DNA from: Rhodanobacteraceae bacterium
GTDB taxonomy: Bacteria; Pseudomonadota; Gammaproteobacteria; Xanthomonadales; Rhodanobacteraceae
Assembly (NCBI GenBank): GCA_004299555.1
Contig: SCQU01000005.1
Coordinates: 28,811 to 92,810, forward strand
Direction: 5' to 3'
Length of the DNA: 64,000 nucleotides
Below, piece after piece: positions 17,859 through 28,469 of the stretch (its first letter is position 1; every line of letters begins with the position of its first letter). The notes under the pieces were generated by a model that searched no databases, had not been told where the DNA came from, and saw only the letters and a list, made by a program, of their open reading frames with translations. The position numbers were made by a program, and so were the translations under genes.

Positions 17859-18803
17859 ATGACACAAGCGGCCGACCAGCTTCGCTACACAAAATTACCC
17901 CTCAACGATGGCACGGGCAGCCTGCCGGCGCTCGGCTTCGGCACCCTGATCCCGGACGCACATGCCACTGAAGTCGCGACCAGGCTTGCATTGGAAGCCG
18001 GCTTTCGCGCCATCGACACCGCCGAACGCTACCGGACCGAAAAGGAAGTCGGCAGCGCGATGCAGCAGGTGTTCAAGTCCGGCGCGGTCAGGCGCGAAGA
18101 CGTGTTCGTGGTGACCAAACTGTGGAACAACAACCATCGCCCCGAGCGTGTCGAACCCGCGTTCGAAGCGAGCCGCAGGAAGCTCCGGCTCGACTACGTC
18201 GACCTGTATCTCATCCACACGCCATTCGCGTTCCAACCCGGCGACGAGCAGGATCCGCGCGATGCGGCCGGTCAGGTCATCTACGACCGCGGCGTCACCC
18301 TGCTCGATACCTGGCGGGCGATGGAAGCCCTGGTCGGCACCGGCCGCTGCCGGTCGATCGGATTGTCCGATGTCAGCCTTGAAACCCTGAAGGAGATCGT
18401 CGCCGCCGCGCGCATCAAGCCCGCGGTCGTGCACGTCGAATCGCACCCCTACCTGCCGCAGTGGGATCTCGTCGACTATTGCCGGGCGAATGGCATCGCG
18501 CTGCAGGCATTTGCGGCGCTGGGCCACAGCAGCAGGCCCAGCCTGCTCGAGGACCCCGTGGTGACCGCGATTGCGAGGCAGGCCGGCAAGACGCCGGCGC
18601 AGGTGCTTCTGGCGTGGGCCATCCAGCGTGGCACCGCCCCGCTGACCACCTCGAAAACGCCTTCCCGGATCAAGGAAAACTTTGACGTTTCGGCTATCGG
18701 CGATGACGCCATGCAGGCGATCCGCGATCGCATCACGACGCGGGCGAGGTTCAACACCGTGGTCGAAACCGGTGTGCCGGGGTTCATCCCAAGGGACCGG
18801 TGA
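17859..18803 (+). CDS. Aldo/keto reductase
   Basis: A 314-aa NADPH-dependent TIM-barrel reductase. It carries the AKR signature: GFGTLIP, FRAIDTAERYRTEKEVG (catalytic Asp and Tyr), the Lys in VVTKLWNNNH, and LDYVDLYLIHTPF (catalytic His). The cofactor end AAPLTTSKTPSRIKENF is altered from the usual IPKS form. The start is ATG 17859, preceded by AAGGGAA. The substrate is unknown, probably an aldehyde or ketone. Confidence 0.92.
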   Translation: MTQAADQLRYTKLPLNDGTGSLPALGFGTLIPDAHATEVATRLALEAGFRAIDTAERYRTEKEVGSAMQQVFKSGAVRREDVFVVTKLWNNNHRPERVEPAFEASRRKLRLDYVDLYLIHTPFAFQPGDEQDPRDAAGQVIYDRGVTLLDTWRAMEALVGTGRCRSIGLSDVSLETLKEIVAAARIKPAVVHVESHPYLPQWDLVDYCRANGIALQAFAALGHSSRPSLLEDPVVTAIARQAGKTPAQVLLAWAIQRGTAPLTTSKTPSRIKENFDVSAIGDDAMQAIRDRITTRARFNTVVETGVPGFIPRDR

Positions 18804-18893
18804 GCACCCGGTCAACGGTCACGGCACGCGGGTCCCGGCACGGGCGGCTACCGCACAACGCCCCGATGGCCGTCTGCCCGTCTTCTTTGATGA

Positions 18894-19352
18894 TCAACCT
18901 GCATCTGCGTCGGGTTGGCGCTTGGTCGCCGCCGGTGCACAGCGACGATGCGCGGGGTTGATCAGGTCCCACACCGCCGCCACGATCATGACGATCATCC
19001 CGGCGTAGAACGTGCCGCGTGCGGCGTCCGCGGGCAGCAATCCGCGTGTCAGTCCGAACACGCCCGTCAGCCCAAACGCGCCGATCAGCACCAAGACCGG
19101 ACCGACCGAGCCTGCGAGTGCCCGCTGCCACTGGCCGTGTGAAGACCACCCAGCCAGGTTCGCCAACAGCGCAACCAGCGCAAAAATCGGGATCAGCGTG
19201 TGGACGAACAGGCCTTCCCAATGGCTGAGGAAGCCCAGGCCGATGGCGGCGCCGATGCTCGCGGCCGCCGGGAAGCACATCGCGCAGCTGAAACTGCCCA
19301 CGATGGCACCGATGACGCCCGCTTTGTCTGCAACCCGTGTGGTGGTGGACAT
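18894..19352 (-). CDS. merC: Mercury uptake/resistance membrane protein MerC
   Basis: A 152-aa inner-membrane protein with the MerC pattern GSFSCAMCFPAAASIGAAIGLGF: the CxxC pair (SCAMC) sits in the first membrane helix and binds Hg(II) for import to cytoplasmic MerA. Four hydrophobic segments are visible. The start is ATG 19352, preceded by AAGAGGAG. It is transcribed from its own MerR-type promoter 54 nt upstream, and not from the merR transcript. Confidence 0.88.
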   Translation of the reverse strand: MSTTTRVADKAGVIGAIVGSFSCAMCFPAAASIGAAIGLGFLSHWEGLFVHTLIPIFALVALLANLAGWSSHGQWQRALAGSVGPVLVLIGAFGLTGVFGLTRGLLPADAARGTFYAGMIVMIVAAVWDLINPAHRRCAPAATKRQPDADAG

Positions 19353-19405
19353 ATACGCTCCTCTTGATTGGCCCTGCGGGCACACACGCCGCAGCAATGC
19401 CGGAC

Positions 19406-19436
19406 AGCGTACGTCCGTAGGTCGGTACAGAGTCAA
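19406..19436 (-). promoter_or_regulatory. MerR-type promoter of merC
   Basis: On the minus strand TTGACT and TACGCT are separated by 19 bp, the stretched spacing that MerR activators untwist. The spacer carries the dyad GTACcgaccTACGGAC, close to the operator of the merR/merA region in this window. Confidence 0.82.
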
Positions 19437-20014
19437 CCCATCATCGCGGTCGACGCACAGCGTCGGGCCTTCGGTACCGACAGGCGGATCGGGTGCGATG
19501 TTGGCGCTGCAACCCTCCGCCTGCCTGGCGCCGAGCTTCGACGTCTTCCATGTCCCTGATTGGTGCTGATCCTCAGCGGACCGTCCCTTTCTCTGGCGGG
19601 AAAAGGCAGCCCGAAGCGCCAGATTCAGCAGACGGTTCCCTGCTCCCTCCGGGAGACCAATCGGCAGGATTGCCGATTTGCACGGCGAAGCCGCCCGAAG
19701 GGTGAGGCACAGGGATGTGCCGAATGAAGGTGGCGCGAAGCGCCGGATGAGGGTTCGGGCACGCGTGCGGTCGCACCCCATGGTTGGTTGCAGACACTTA
19801 CTTCACGTGTGCGTGGCCCCACCCGCCCCTGCGTGGCGCCCTCCTCCGAAAGGACAGGAATTTCGCCGGGCTCGGCGTTGGTGCCGATCGGGTCAACGTT
19901 TGCGCGCCACCCAAAACACCGTCATTCCGGGGCCAGCGTCGGTTCCATCGACGCTGGCGCCCGGAATCGGTTTACCGTTTCTACCCATCGCGCCACCGAT
20001 TCCCTGGCTGCACG
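19437..20014. other. Non-coding spacer with palindromic repeats between merC and merR
   Basis: 578 nt without a supported gene. The stretch at 19924-19967 is a long inverted repeat: attccgggg/ccagcgtcg pairs with cgacgctgg/cgcccggaat, with one bulge and a short loop. It resembles a REP element. Shorter dyads occur near 19670 (cggcaggattgccg) and 19730. Such spacing suggests that merC was joined to the mer locus secondarily. Confidence 0.6.
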
Positions 20015-20479
20015 CTATGCGCGCACCGGCCGCCGGGCAGCGGCCTTCCGTTCCCGAGGCTTGCCTGCAGTTGCCGCGCCAGCATTCGCATTCCGCTTCA
20101 GCGATGCGATCAACGGGCAATGCACCTTGCCGGTGTTGCCACGGCATTGGCCGACCATCCCGGCCAATGCCTTTTCAACACAGCGCAGCTGGGCGATGCG
20201 TTCGCGCACCAAGGCCAGCTTTGCGGCGCCCAGTCGCCCCGCCTCGCGGCAGTGGCACCCGTCTTCCAGTGCGAGGAGATCGGCAACCTCGCCCAGGCTG
20301 AAACCCAGGGTCTGCGCTTGCCTGATGAAGCGCAGCCGACCGGCGTGGCTCTCGTCATACCGGCGGATGCCGCCCGGCGGCTTCGGCGGTTCGCCGACGA
20401 GCCCGCGCCGCTGGTAGTAGCGGATGGTCTCGACGTTCACGGCGGCGGCCCTGGCCAAACTTCCGATGGTGTAGGTCAT
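20015..20479 (-). CDS. merR: Mercuric resistance regulator MerR
   Basis: Hg(II)-responsive activator/repressor of 154 aa. The N-terminal winged helix-turn-helix reads YTIGSLARAAAVNVETIRYYQRRGL. All three mercury-ligand cysteines are kept: one in DGCHCREA, and two nine residues apart in QCRGNTGKVHCPLI. The tail is about ten residues longer and more basic than Tn501 MerR. Divergent from merA, with its start codon only 4 bp from the merA -35 box, so it can repress itself. Confidence 0.95.
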   Translation of the reverse strand: MTYTIGSLARAAAVNVETIRYYQRRGLVGEPPKPPGGIRRYDESHAGRLRFIRQAQTLGFSLGEVADLLALEDGCHCREAGRLGAAKLALVRERIAQLRCVEKALAGMVGQCRGNTGKVHCPLIASLKRNANAGAATAGKPRERKAAARRPVRA

Positions 20480-20483
20480 GGGG

Positions 20484-22353
<1,870 letters not shown>

Positions 22354-22366
22354 AGGAGACCACCAC

Positions 22367-22729
22367 ATGAAAGATCTTTTCAAGCAGCTGGGCAGCCTGC
22401 TCGGCGCGCTGTTTGCAGCGGCCTGTTGCCTGGGCCTGCCGCTGCTGCTGAGCGCACTGTCGGCGGCGGGCGTGGGCTTTTTGATCCATGACGCGGTCTT
22501 GATCCCGCTACTGGTAGCGTTCGTGGCGCTGAACCTGTGGCTGCTGCGGCGCGCCACGAGCGGCCATACGGATCGACGCCCGTTCGGACTGGGCGTGAGC
22601 GGCGCTGCGCTGGCGGTCGCCGGCCTATACATTCATCCACTGGTGGCGGCGCTAGGACTGCTATTGCTGGTGGTCGCCAGTTTCTGGGGTTTTGCCAACG
22701 GACGGCGTGTGCGGCGCTGCGCCACCTGA
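22367..22729 (+). CDS. MerT-like mercury transport membrane protein
   Basis: A 120-aa small membrane protein with about four hydrophobic helices. The first holds a vicinal Cys pair (AAACCLGLPLLLSAL), as in MerT/MerF. The ribosome-binding site GAAGGAG overlaps the merA stop codon. It probably hands Hg(II) to MerA's HMA domain. No separate merP is present. A MerF or another Mer transporter subfamily is possible, since the second cytoplasmic Cys pair of classical MerT is not seen. Confidence 0.75.
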   Translation: MKDLFKQLGSLLGALFAAACCLGLPLLLSALSAAGVGFLIHDAVLIPLLVAFVALNLWLLRRATSGHTDRRPFGLGVSGAALAVAGLYIHPLVAALGLLLLVVASFWGFANGRRVRRCAT

Positions 22730-22765
22730 GCAACACGCGTATGCTCCCATCGACCGGAGACTTGC

Positions 22766-24121
22766 ATGACCTCATCCAGCTACGACCTCATCGTCATCGG
22801 TAGCGGCACCGCCGCCAACGTTACTGCCTTCAACTGCCGCAAGGCCGGCTGGTCGGTGGCGCTGATCGACCATCGCCCATTCGGCGGCACCTGCGCGCTG
22901 CGCGGCTGCGACCCGAAGAAGATGCTGATCGCCGCGACCGAGGTGATCGACGGCTTCGAGCGCATGGGCGCGATCGGCACGGTGCAGGGTGACGTCCGCA
23001 TCGACTGGGCGGCACTGCAACGGCACAAGCGCTCGTTCACCGATCCAGTGCCCGGGCATCGCGAACAGGCCTATGCCAAACACGGCATCGAGGCCTGCCA
23101 CGGCCGCGCGCGGTTCAGCGGCCCCACCAGCGTCCTGGTCGAGGGCAGAACGCTTGAGGCCAAGCACATCGTCATTGCGGCCGGCGCCGAACCGGTACAC
23201 CTGCCGATCGACGGTTTCGAGCATCTGGCGTTGAGCGATGACTTCCTTGAACTCGAAGCGCTACCCCGGCGCATCATTCTGGTCGGCGGCGGCTACATCG
23301 GCTTCGAGTTTGCCCACATCGCGGCGCGCGCCGGCGCCGAGGTGACCATCCTCAACCGCAGCGCGCACCCCCTGGCCGGCTTCGATCCGGATCTGGTCGG
23401 GCTGCTGCTCGCACGCACCCGCGCACTCGGCGTGGAGGTGCGCCTGGATCACGAGGTGAAAGCGGTACGCAAGCGCGGCGACGCCTTCGAGGTCGAAGCA
23501 CAGCACGCTGATGGCCGCGTGACGTTGACCGCCGACCTGGTGATTCACAGCGGCGGGCGCGCGCCCGCGCTGGAAGCCCTCGACCTGGACGCTGCCGGCA
23601 TCGCGCATGAGCACGGCAAGCTGCGGCTGGATGCGCACCTGCGCAGTACGACCAACCCGGCGGTGTATGCCGCGGGCGATGCGTCAGGCGGGCCCTTGCC
23701 ATTGACGCCGGTGGCCGCGCTGGAAGCCCACGCGGTGGTCGACAACCTGCTGCACGACAGGCACGCCACGGTCGACTACACCGGTATCCCCAGCGCCGTG
23801 TTCACCTTGCCCACGCTGACGCGCGTGGGCCTGCTGGAAGCGGAAGCCAAGGCCCAGGGGCTGCACTACAAGGTCAGCCATGCCAGCGTACCGGGCTGGT
23901 TCACCGCTCGCCGCGTCAACGAATCGTGCTACGGCTACAAGGTGCTGGTAGAGGAAGGCAGCGGGCGCATCCTCGGCGCGCATCTGATCGGACCGGATGC
24001 GGCCGAGGTCATCAACCTGTTCGGCTTGGCGATGCGCAGCGGACTCACCGCCGCCGCGATTCGCCACGCCACCTTCGCCTACCCCACGGCGGCATCGGAC
24101 ATCGAATCGATGTTGCCGTGA
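22766..24121 (+). CDS. Glutathione-reductase-like FAD/NAD(P) disulfide oxidoreductase
   Basis: A 451-aa class-I pyridine nucleotide-disulfide reductase: FAD motif VIGSGTAANVT, redox pair GGTCALRGC (Cys43/Cys48), NAD(P) motif VGGGYIGFEFA, and second FAD motif YAAGDASGG. The C-terminal interface domain keeps HATFAYPTAASD, where glutathione reductase has HPTxxE. It lacks the HMA domain and terminal Cys pair of MerA, so it is not a second mercuric reductase in the strict sense. It lies 36 nt after the merT-like gene, apparently in the mer operon. It may renew thiols used up by mercury. Confidence 0.88.
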   Translation: MTSSSYDLIVIGSGTAANVTAFNCRKAGWSVALIDHRPFGGTCALRGCDPKKMLIAATEVIDGFERMGAIGTVQGDVRIDWAALQRHKRSFTDPVPGHREQAYAKHGIEACHGRARFSGPTSVLVEGRTLEAKHIVIAAGAEPVHLPIDGFEHLALSDDFLELEALPRRIILVGGGYIGFEFAHIAARAGAEVTILNRSAHPLAGFDPDLVGLLLARTRALGVEVRLDHEVKAVRKRGDAFEVEAQHADGRVTLTADLVIHSGGRAPALEALDLDAAGIAHEHGKLRLDAHLRSTTNPAVYAAGDASGGPLPLTPVAALEAHAVVDNLLHDRHATVDYTGIPSAVFTLPTLTRVGLLEAEAKAQGLHYKVSHASVPGWFTARRVNESCYGYKVLVEEGSGRILGAHLIGPDAAEVINLFGLAMRSGLTAAAIRHATFAYPTAASDIESMLP

Positions 24122-24133
24122 AAGCCACCGCAC

Positions 24134-24997
24134 TCAATCATCTGGAGTCGGGGCGCCCGGATCTTCAGATCGCGCGGTGATCGGGTAGCTGCCGACCGGC
24201 CCGCGCACCGGTTGCCACAGCATCCGGTCCAGCCGCAGCTCGCGCGGATCGCGGAACTGGTTGATGCCGATGGTCATGCCGATGTGACCGTCCCGCGGTT
24301 GCGCACGATAGGTGCCAAACAGCCGATCCCACCACGGCAGATTGAAGCCAAAGTTAGAGTTGGTCTCGTTCGGATACCACGAGTGATGCACGCGATGCAT
24401 GTCCGGCGTGACCAGAATCCAGCGCAGCACGGCGTCGAGCCGCAAAGGCAGGCGCGCGTTCGCGTGGTTGAACATGGACGTGGCGTTCAACAATACTTCG
24501 AACGCAAGCACCGCTACCGCGGGCGTGCCCAGTGCGACAATGACCCCCAGCTTGATCGCCAGCGAAAGCAGGATTTCCAGCGGATGGAAGCGTGCGCCGG
24601 TGGTGAGGTCGAACTCGAGATCGGTGTGATGCATCCGGTGCAGCCGCCACAGCAGCGGCACGGCGTGCAGCATCACGTGCTGCAGATAGATGGCCAGGTC
24701 GAGCAGCAGCAGCGACGCCGCCACCGCGAGCCAGCCTGGCGCGCCCAGCGCATGGAACAGGCCCCAGCCGTGGACACCGGCGAACGCCGCCACACCGATC
24801 GCCGCCATGGGGAAAATCAGCCGTACCAGCAGGCTGTCGATCACCACGACGCCGAGGTTGGCCGGCCAGCGTCGCCAGCGGCCGAGCGTTTGACGCCGCC
24901 TGGGTGCCAGCACTTCCCATACCGCCATCACGGCAAAAATGCCGGCAAAAGCAGCCAGGCGGACGGCGGAGGCATGGGTGAGCAGGAATGACGTCAC
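24134..24997 (-). CDS. Sterol desaturase / fatty-acid hydroxylase family membrane protein
   Basis: 287 aa. A membrane di-iron oxygenase fold: hydrophobic N-terminal helices, then the histidine boxes HVMLH, HRMHH and HRVHH. These bind the two irons in the family. The substrate (sterol, carotenoid or fatty acid) cannot be told. I chose the GTG at 24997 (VTSFLLTHASAV). A GTG at 25033 is possible, but adds non-hydrophobic residues. It converges on the flavoenzyme gene with 12 nt between stops. Confidence 0.85.
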   Translation of the reverse strand: MTSFLLTHASAVRLAAFAGIFAVMAVWEVLAPRRRQTLGRWRRWPANLGVVVIDSLLVRLIFPMAAIGVAAFAGVHGWGLFHALGAPGWLAVAASLLLLDLAIYLQHVMLHAVPLLWRLHRMHHTDLEFDLTTGARFHPLEILLSLAIKLGVIVALGTPAVAVLAFEVLLNATSMFNHANARLPLRLDAVLRWILVTPDMHRVHHSWYPNETNSNFGFNLPWWDRLFGTYRAQPRDGHIGMTIGINQFRDPRELRLDRMLWQPVRGPVGSYPITARSEDPGAPTPDD

Positions 24998-25127
24998 GGT
25001 TGAACGCTCTGATAAGCCGGCTGGGTGCAACACGAAGGCAGGGCTCGCTTTGCTGCGCGCACGGCCTCGCGCGGTGCGCAGCGGACACGCGATACGCCCG
25101 GCGTTGAAGCCGGTATGTGGACGCGCG

Positions 25128-25373
25128 TCACTTTGGTTCGTCCAGCTCCGACTTGGCCTGCCGGCAGATCAGGCCAAGGTTGGCCACCACCAACGGAGTC
25201 AAGAAGTTCAAGCCGACCTTGATCGCCAGCAGAAGGTTCCACGGGCCCGAAAGCAACTGCCCGCCGACATTGAACAGACTCAGCCAGACACCCACGACCA
25301 GCGCCACCAGACAGGTCCGTTTCAAGTGCGGCGGATGCAGGACGATGGCAAGTATGTGGCGCGGCGACATCAT
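25128..25373 (-). CDS. NrtS-like small membrane protein
   Basis: 81 aa with two membrane helices (LVALVVGVWLSLFNVGG and FLTPLVVANLGLI) joined by SGPWNLLLAIKVGLN. The pattern of a first helix with an Asn, a short loop and a second helix with a Pro matches the NrtS nitrate/nitrite transporter family. The transport function was proposed for cyanobacterial members and is only inferred here. Confidence 0.65.
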   Translation of the reverse strand: MMSPRHILAIVLHPPHLKRTCLVALVVGVWLSLFNVGGQLLSGPWNLLLAIKVGLNFLTPLVVANLGLICRQAKSELDEPK

Positions 25374-25520
25374 GGGGTTCCCGATCGGGCAATGTTGCGC
25401 GCCGCCCTGCCGCGCAAGCCGAAGCCGTCAGTCGCACATCGACCAAGCCAGGCGGGACGGCGATCCAGGGATGCGTTCATTGATTCCGGTCGAGTGGCAC
25501 TCGGTTCCATGGAACATGAC

Positions 25521-26075
25521 TCAGACGTGGTAGCCGGCAACCTCCTCGGCGTCGGCTTCCACGCCAAGGCCCAACGCGATCCGGTTGACGAAGTTGAAAT
25601 AAGCGGTGATCAGGTTGATCCGAAGAATATCCCGGTCGGCCAGCCCATCGGTACGCAATGCTGCGACCTGTGCTTTGTCCATTGTTGCCGGAGCAAGGGT
25701 AAGCTGACGCGCATACAGCAGCATCGCACGCAGCCGCGGCGTGACCAGTTGCTCTGGCGCATCGCGCACCGCGGCCAGCACGCTCTCATTCTTTTCGTAA
25801 CGCTTGAGCGCTTCCAGGTGGTGCGCCACGCAGTAGGCGCAGCCGTTGGCGGACGACACGGTAACCGCGATGGCCTCGCGCTCGCGCCGGCTCAGCGGGC
25901 CGGACGAAAACATCAGGTGCATGTACAGGTCCAGGTGATGCTGCAGCGCCGACGGATCGAGGCTGTGTACGCTGAGTATCCGTGCCACCTTGCCGCGCTG
26001 TGCCTTCACGAGGTCATAGATCTGCCGCAGTGGCCCCTGCGCTTCGGCATCGGTAATTTCATCGATCCAACCCAT
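25521..26075 (-). CDS. Carboxymuconolactone-decarboxylase-family peroxidase-like protein (copy 1)
   Basis: A 184-aa AhpD-fold protein. The redox motif is EREAIAVTVSSANGCAYC followed by VAHH, that is Glu, CxxC and a nearby His, as in alkylhydroperoxidase-like proteins. It probably reduces peroxides or other small oxidants. The start codon touches the stop of the upstream HAD gene by 1 nt. Last gene of a leftward cluster that runs from 28335. Confidence 0.88.
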   Translation of the reverse strand: MGWIDEITDAEAQGPLRQIYDLVKAQRGKVARILSVHSLDPSALQHHLDLYMHLMFSSGPLSRREREAIAVTVSSANGCAYCVAHHLEALKRYEKNESVLAAVRDAPEQLVTPRLRAMLLYARQLTLAPATMDKAQVAALRTDGLADRDILRINLITAYFNFVNRIALGLGVEADAEEVAGYHV

Positions 26076-26767
26076 CAGGGAATCTCCGGTTCACGCTCGT
26101 CGCCAAGGAAGGCCTGTTGCGCTTGTGCCAAATCGCGCACCGCCGGTACCGCCAGCGAAGGGTACTCGGCGGGCCCGCCAGCGCGGTTGATCCAGCGCGT
26201 GCTCCAGCCGCTGGCGGTCGCGCCCGCCGCGTCCCATGCATTCGAGGAATGGAACGCAATGGCGGCTGGTGCCACCCTGAACGCCTTGGCGGCATCCGCG
26301 TAAACGCGCGCATCGGGCTTGTACCGCCTAAGCGAATGCACCGAGAAAACCTCATCGACCCGGTCGCGCAACCGCGCGGCATCGAGCGCGCGATCAAGCA
26401 TCTCCGGTGTGGCGTTGGAAAACACCGCCACGCGCAAGCCACGGCGGTGATAGCCATCCAACGCCGCCGGGACATCCGCATAGGCATCAAGCGTGCGGTA
26501 GGCATCCAGCAGCCGGTCGCGCATGACATCTCCCTGCCTGCCGACACTGGCCAACGCAAAATCCAGCGCGTCACACGTCAGTTGCCAGAAATCGACGTAG
26601 CGCTGCATCAGTGCGTACGTCCAGCTGTACTCGAGTTGCTTTTGCCGCCACAGCGCTGAAATGCGCGGCGCCTCGGGGCCCAGCGCGTCAGCCAGCCGCG
26701 CCACTGCCGAATGCACATCGAACAACGTGCCATAGGCATCGAACACGGCAACGGTAAGATCGGACAT
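26075..26767 (-). CDS. HAD-superfamily hydrolase, haloacid dehalogenase type II
   Basis: A 230-aa HAD enzyme similar to L-2-haloacid dehalogenase. Nucleophile Asp10 is in VAVFDAYGTLFD, motif II in FSNATPEML, the motif III Lys in RRYKPDARVY, and the SSNAWD region in motif IV with the Asn/Asp used by dehalogenases rather than phosphatases. It releases halide from 2-haloalkanoic acids in the known family. The real substrate here is not proved. It lies 16 nt after a DoxX gene. Confidence 0.88.
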   Translation of the reverse strand: MSDLTVAVFDAYGTLFDVHSAVARLADALGPEAPRISALWRQKQLEYSWTYALMQRYVDFWQLTCDALDFALASVGRQGDVMRDRLLDAYRTLDAYADVPAALDGYHRRGLRVAVFSNATPEMLDRALDAARLRDRVDEVFSVHSLRRYKPDARVYADAAKAFRVAPAAIAFHSSNAWDAAGATASGWSTRWINRAGGPAEYPSLAVPAVRDLAQAQQAFLGDEREPEIP

Positions 26768-26783
26768 GGCCGGTAGCTCTCCC

Positions 26784-27236
26784 TCAATGGGTTGCGACGG
26801 TGACGGCCGGTCGCGGACGGGGCGCGCCTGCCCGGAGCCCGTCGATCGTCATACTGTCGGCGTCACGCAGCAAGTAAAGCGCCAGGCACGCCGCCAGCAT
26901 CGGCCAAGCGGCAAAAAATAGCAGGTTGGCACCCTCGTGCGGGTGCAGGTATTGCTGCCATGCAGCCAGGGTGGAGCCGGCGTGCAGCAGCAACACGGCG
27001 CCATAAGAGAAGCGGCGCGCAACCCCGGTGGCGAAGGCCAGCAGCAGCACCAGTTCAAGCGCGCCAAGAATCACCAACACCGATGTGCCCAGCCCACCCA
27101 CGGCATAGAAGTGCGCGAATACGCCGGCAGCGTGTTCGGGGCGTATGAACTTGTCCAGCGTCCACATCAGCATCACCAGAAACACGGTCACCCGCAACCC
27201 GAGCAGGGACAGGCTCAAGCGTTTGGCAATATTCAT
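26784..27236 (-). CDS. DoxX-like membrane protein
   Basis: 150 aa with four hydrophobic helices (RVTVFLVMLMWTLDKFI, GTSVLVILGALELVLLLAFA, YGAVLLLHAGSTLAAW, LLFFAAWPMLAACLALYLL). This is the DoxX layout, without sequence similarity to the bufferin-operon DoxX beyond fold. The function is unknown. The neighbourhood suggests a redox or detoxification role. Confidence 0.75.
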   Translation of the reverse strand: MNIAKRLSLSLLGLRVTVFLVMLMWTLDKFIRPEHAAGVFAHFYAVGGLGTSVLVILGALELVLLLAFATGVARRFSYGAVLLLHAGSTLAAWQQYLHPHEGANLLFFAAWPMLAACLALYLLRDADSMTIDGLRAGAPRPRPAVTVATH

Positions 27237-27354
27237 GAGCGAGTTCCTCGATAGGTGAACGTCACCAGCAGGAGGTCAGGGGACCGCACATCATTGCCAT
27301 AGTCCCCGAAGCAGGCGGCGCACGGTTCGCCGCGTACCTGACTGTGTATGCAGC

Positions 27355-27675
27355 TCAGCCGCGTTCCACCAGAACTTCGCTGAACTGGATCACCGGAGCG
27401 ATACCCGTGAAGTTTGGAATGTCCTTCATGATTTCGTCGGCGTGGCGTCCGAAGCTGTTCTGGAAGGCTTCGACTGAGTCACAGAAAATGTGGCTCATGC
27501 CAATGTAGGTCGGTGGCGCGTCGGGCGAGCCCCCGGTCAATCCCTGGTCCACCGTGTAATACCGGCAGCTCTCGCCCATCCGACTTTTCACGAGCGGCAT
27601 ATGCTTGTTGCAGTAATACGCATGGTCGAATCGTGTGGCCGGAGCAAAGGGATACATCACGCTTACCTTGATCAT
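27355..27675 (-). CDS. EthD-family protein
   Basis: A 106-aa dimeric alpha/beta-barrel protein: IKVSVMYPF at the N-terminus, the YYCNKHMPLVKSRMG segment with its conserved His, and a PVIQFSEV end strand. EthD members assist ether or quinone degradation, but their chemistry is mostly unknown. The start is ATG 27675, with AAGGAAA upstream. It belongs to the leftward AraC-linked cluster. Confidence 0.85.
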   Translation of the reverse strand: MIKVSVMYPFAPATRFDHAYYCNKHMPLVKSRMGESCRYYTVDQGLTGGSPDAPPTYIGMSHIFCDSVEAFQNSFGRHADEIMKDIPNFTGIAPVIQFSEVLVERG

Positions 27676-27777
27676 GGGTGTTTCCTTGTAATGAGTGGGG
27701 CGACCAGGGATTTGGCCGCTCCACATGGGCGCACTCCGGCGCCTCGGTTGACAGTCGTCTTACACCGTCGCCAATAC

Positions 27778-28335
27778 CTACGCCGGACGCTTCCACGCCT
27801 CACTGGAAAACTCGGCGTTGGTGGTGGTACCCATCAGGTGATTGCTGTAGTTGCTGAGTGTCTTCATGGTGACGCCAAGCACGACTTCCAGCGCCTGCTG
27901 ATGAGTGAAACCGGCTTTCAGAAACGCCTCCAGCGGCGCACCCGTCACCCAGCCACGTTCCTTCACCATGGTGCGGGCAAACACAGCCAGCGCCTGCAGC
28001 CGCGCGTCCGGCAACGGTGTGCGGTTGCGCAATGCGTCGACCACTGCATCGGGGGCTTTGACCATCTTGCGCGCGATCAGCGAGTGGGCGGCAACGCAGA
28101 ATTCACAGCCGTTCTCCACACTGACCGCTAGTATCACCACTTGGCGCTCCACCGGGGTGAACGACGTCTTGTCGAACTGCGCGGACAGGCCGAGGTAGGC
28201 TTCCAGCGTGGCCGGTGCATTGGCGAGGTTGGCGTACATGTTCGGTACGAACCCCAACTTTTTCTGTACGTCGCGCAGAATTGCGCGTGCCGGTTCGGGT
28301 GCGGAGTCGGGGGTGTGCAAGGTAAATTCGCTCAT
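27778..28335 (-). CDS. Carboxymuconolactone-decarboxylase-family protein (copy 2)
   Basis: A 185-aa AhpD-fold protein with ERQVVILAVSVENGCEFC followed by VAAH: Glu, CxxC, His. An antioxidant or disulfide-linked role is likely. Paralogous to the protein at 25521, but only distantly. First gene of the leftward cluster, divergent from an araC-type regulator with 134 nt between, so the regulator probably controls it. Confidence 0.88.
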   Translation of the reverse strand: MSEFTLHTPDSAPEPARAILRDVQKKLGFVPNMYANLANAPATLEAYLGLSAQFDKTSFTPVERQVVILAVSVENGCEFCVAAHSLIARKMVKAPDAVVDALRNRTPLPDARLQALAVFARTMVKERGWVTGAPLEAFLKAGFTHQQALEVVLGVTMKTLSNYSNHLMGTTTNAEFSSEAWKRPA

Positions 28336-28469
28336 GGTTCATACTCCTTCGTTGGATGGACGGCCGGTCGCATGTCGCGACGGCCATGGGCATACTTTGA
28401 CGGTCGACCAGCACGGTAGCCATACCCGCAGCGCGCGCATGCTTGTCCGGACGTCTTGATTGATCTGGA

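Noticed and set aside
22766..24121. A second merA gene
   Set aside because: It lacks the HMA domain, the CVNTGC motif and the C-terminal Cys pair. It is better described as a glutathione-reductase-like enzyme.
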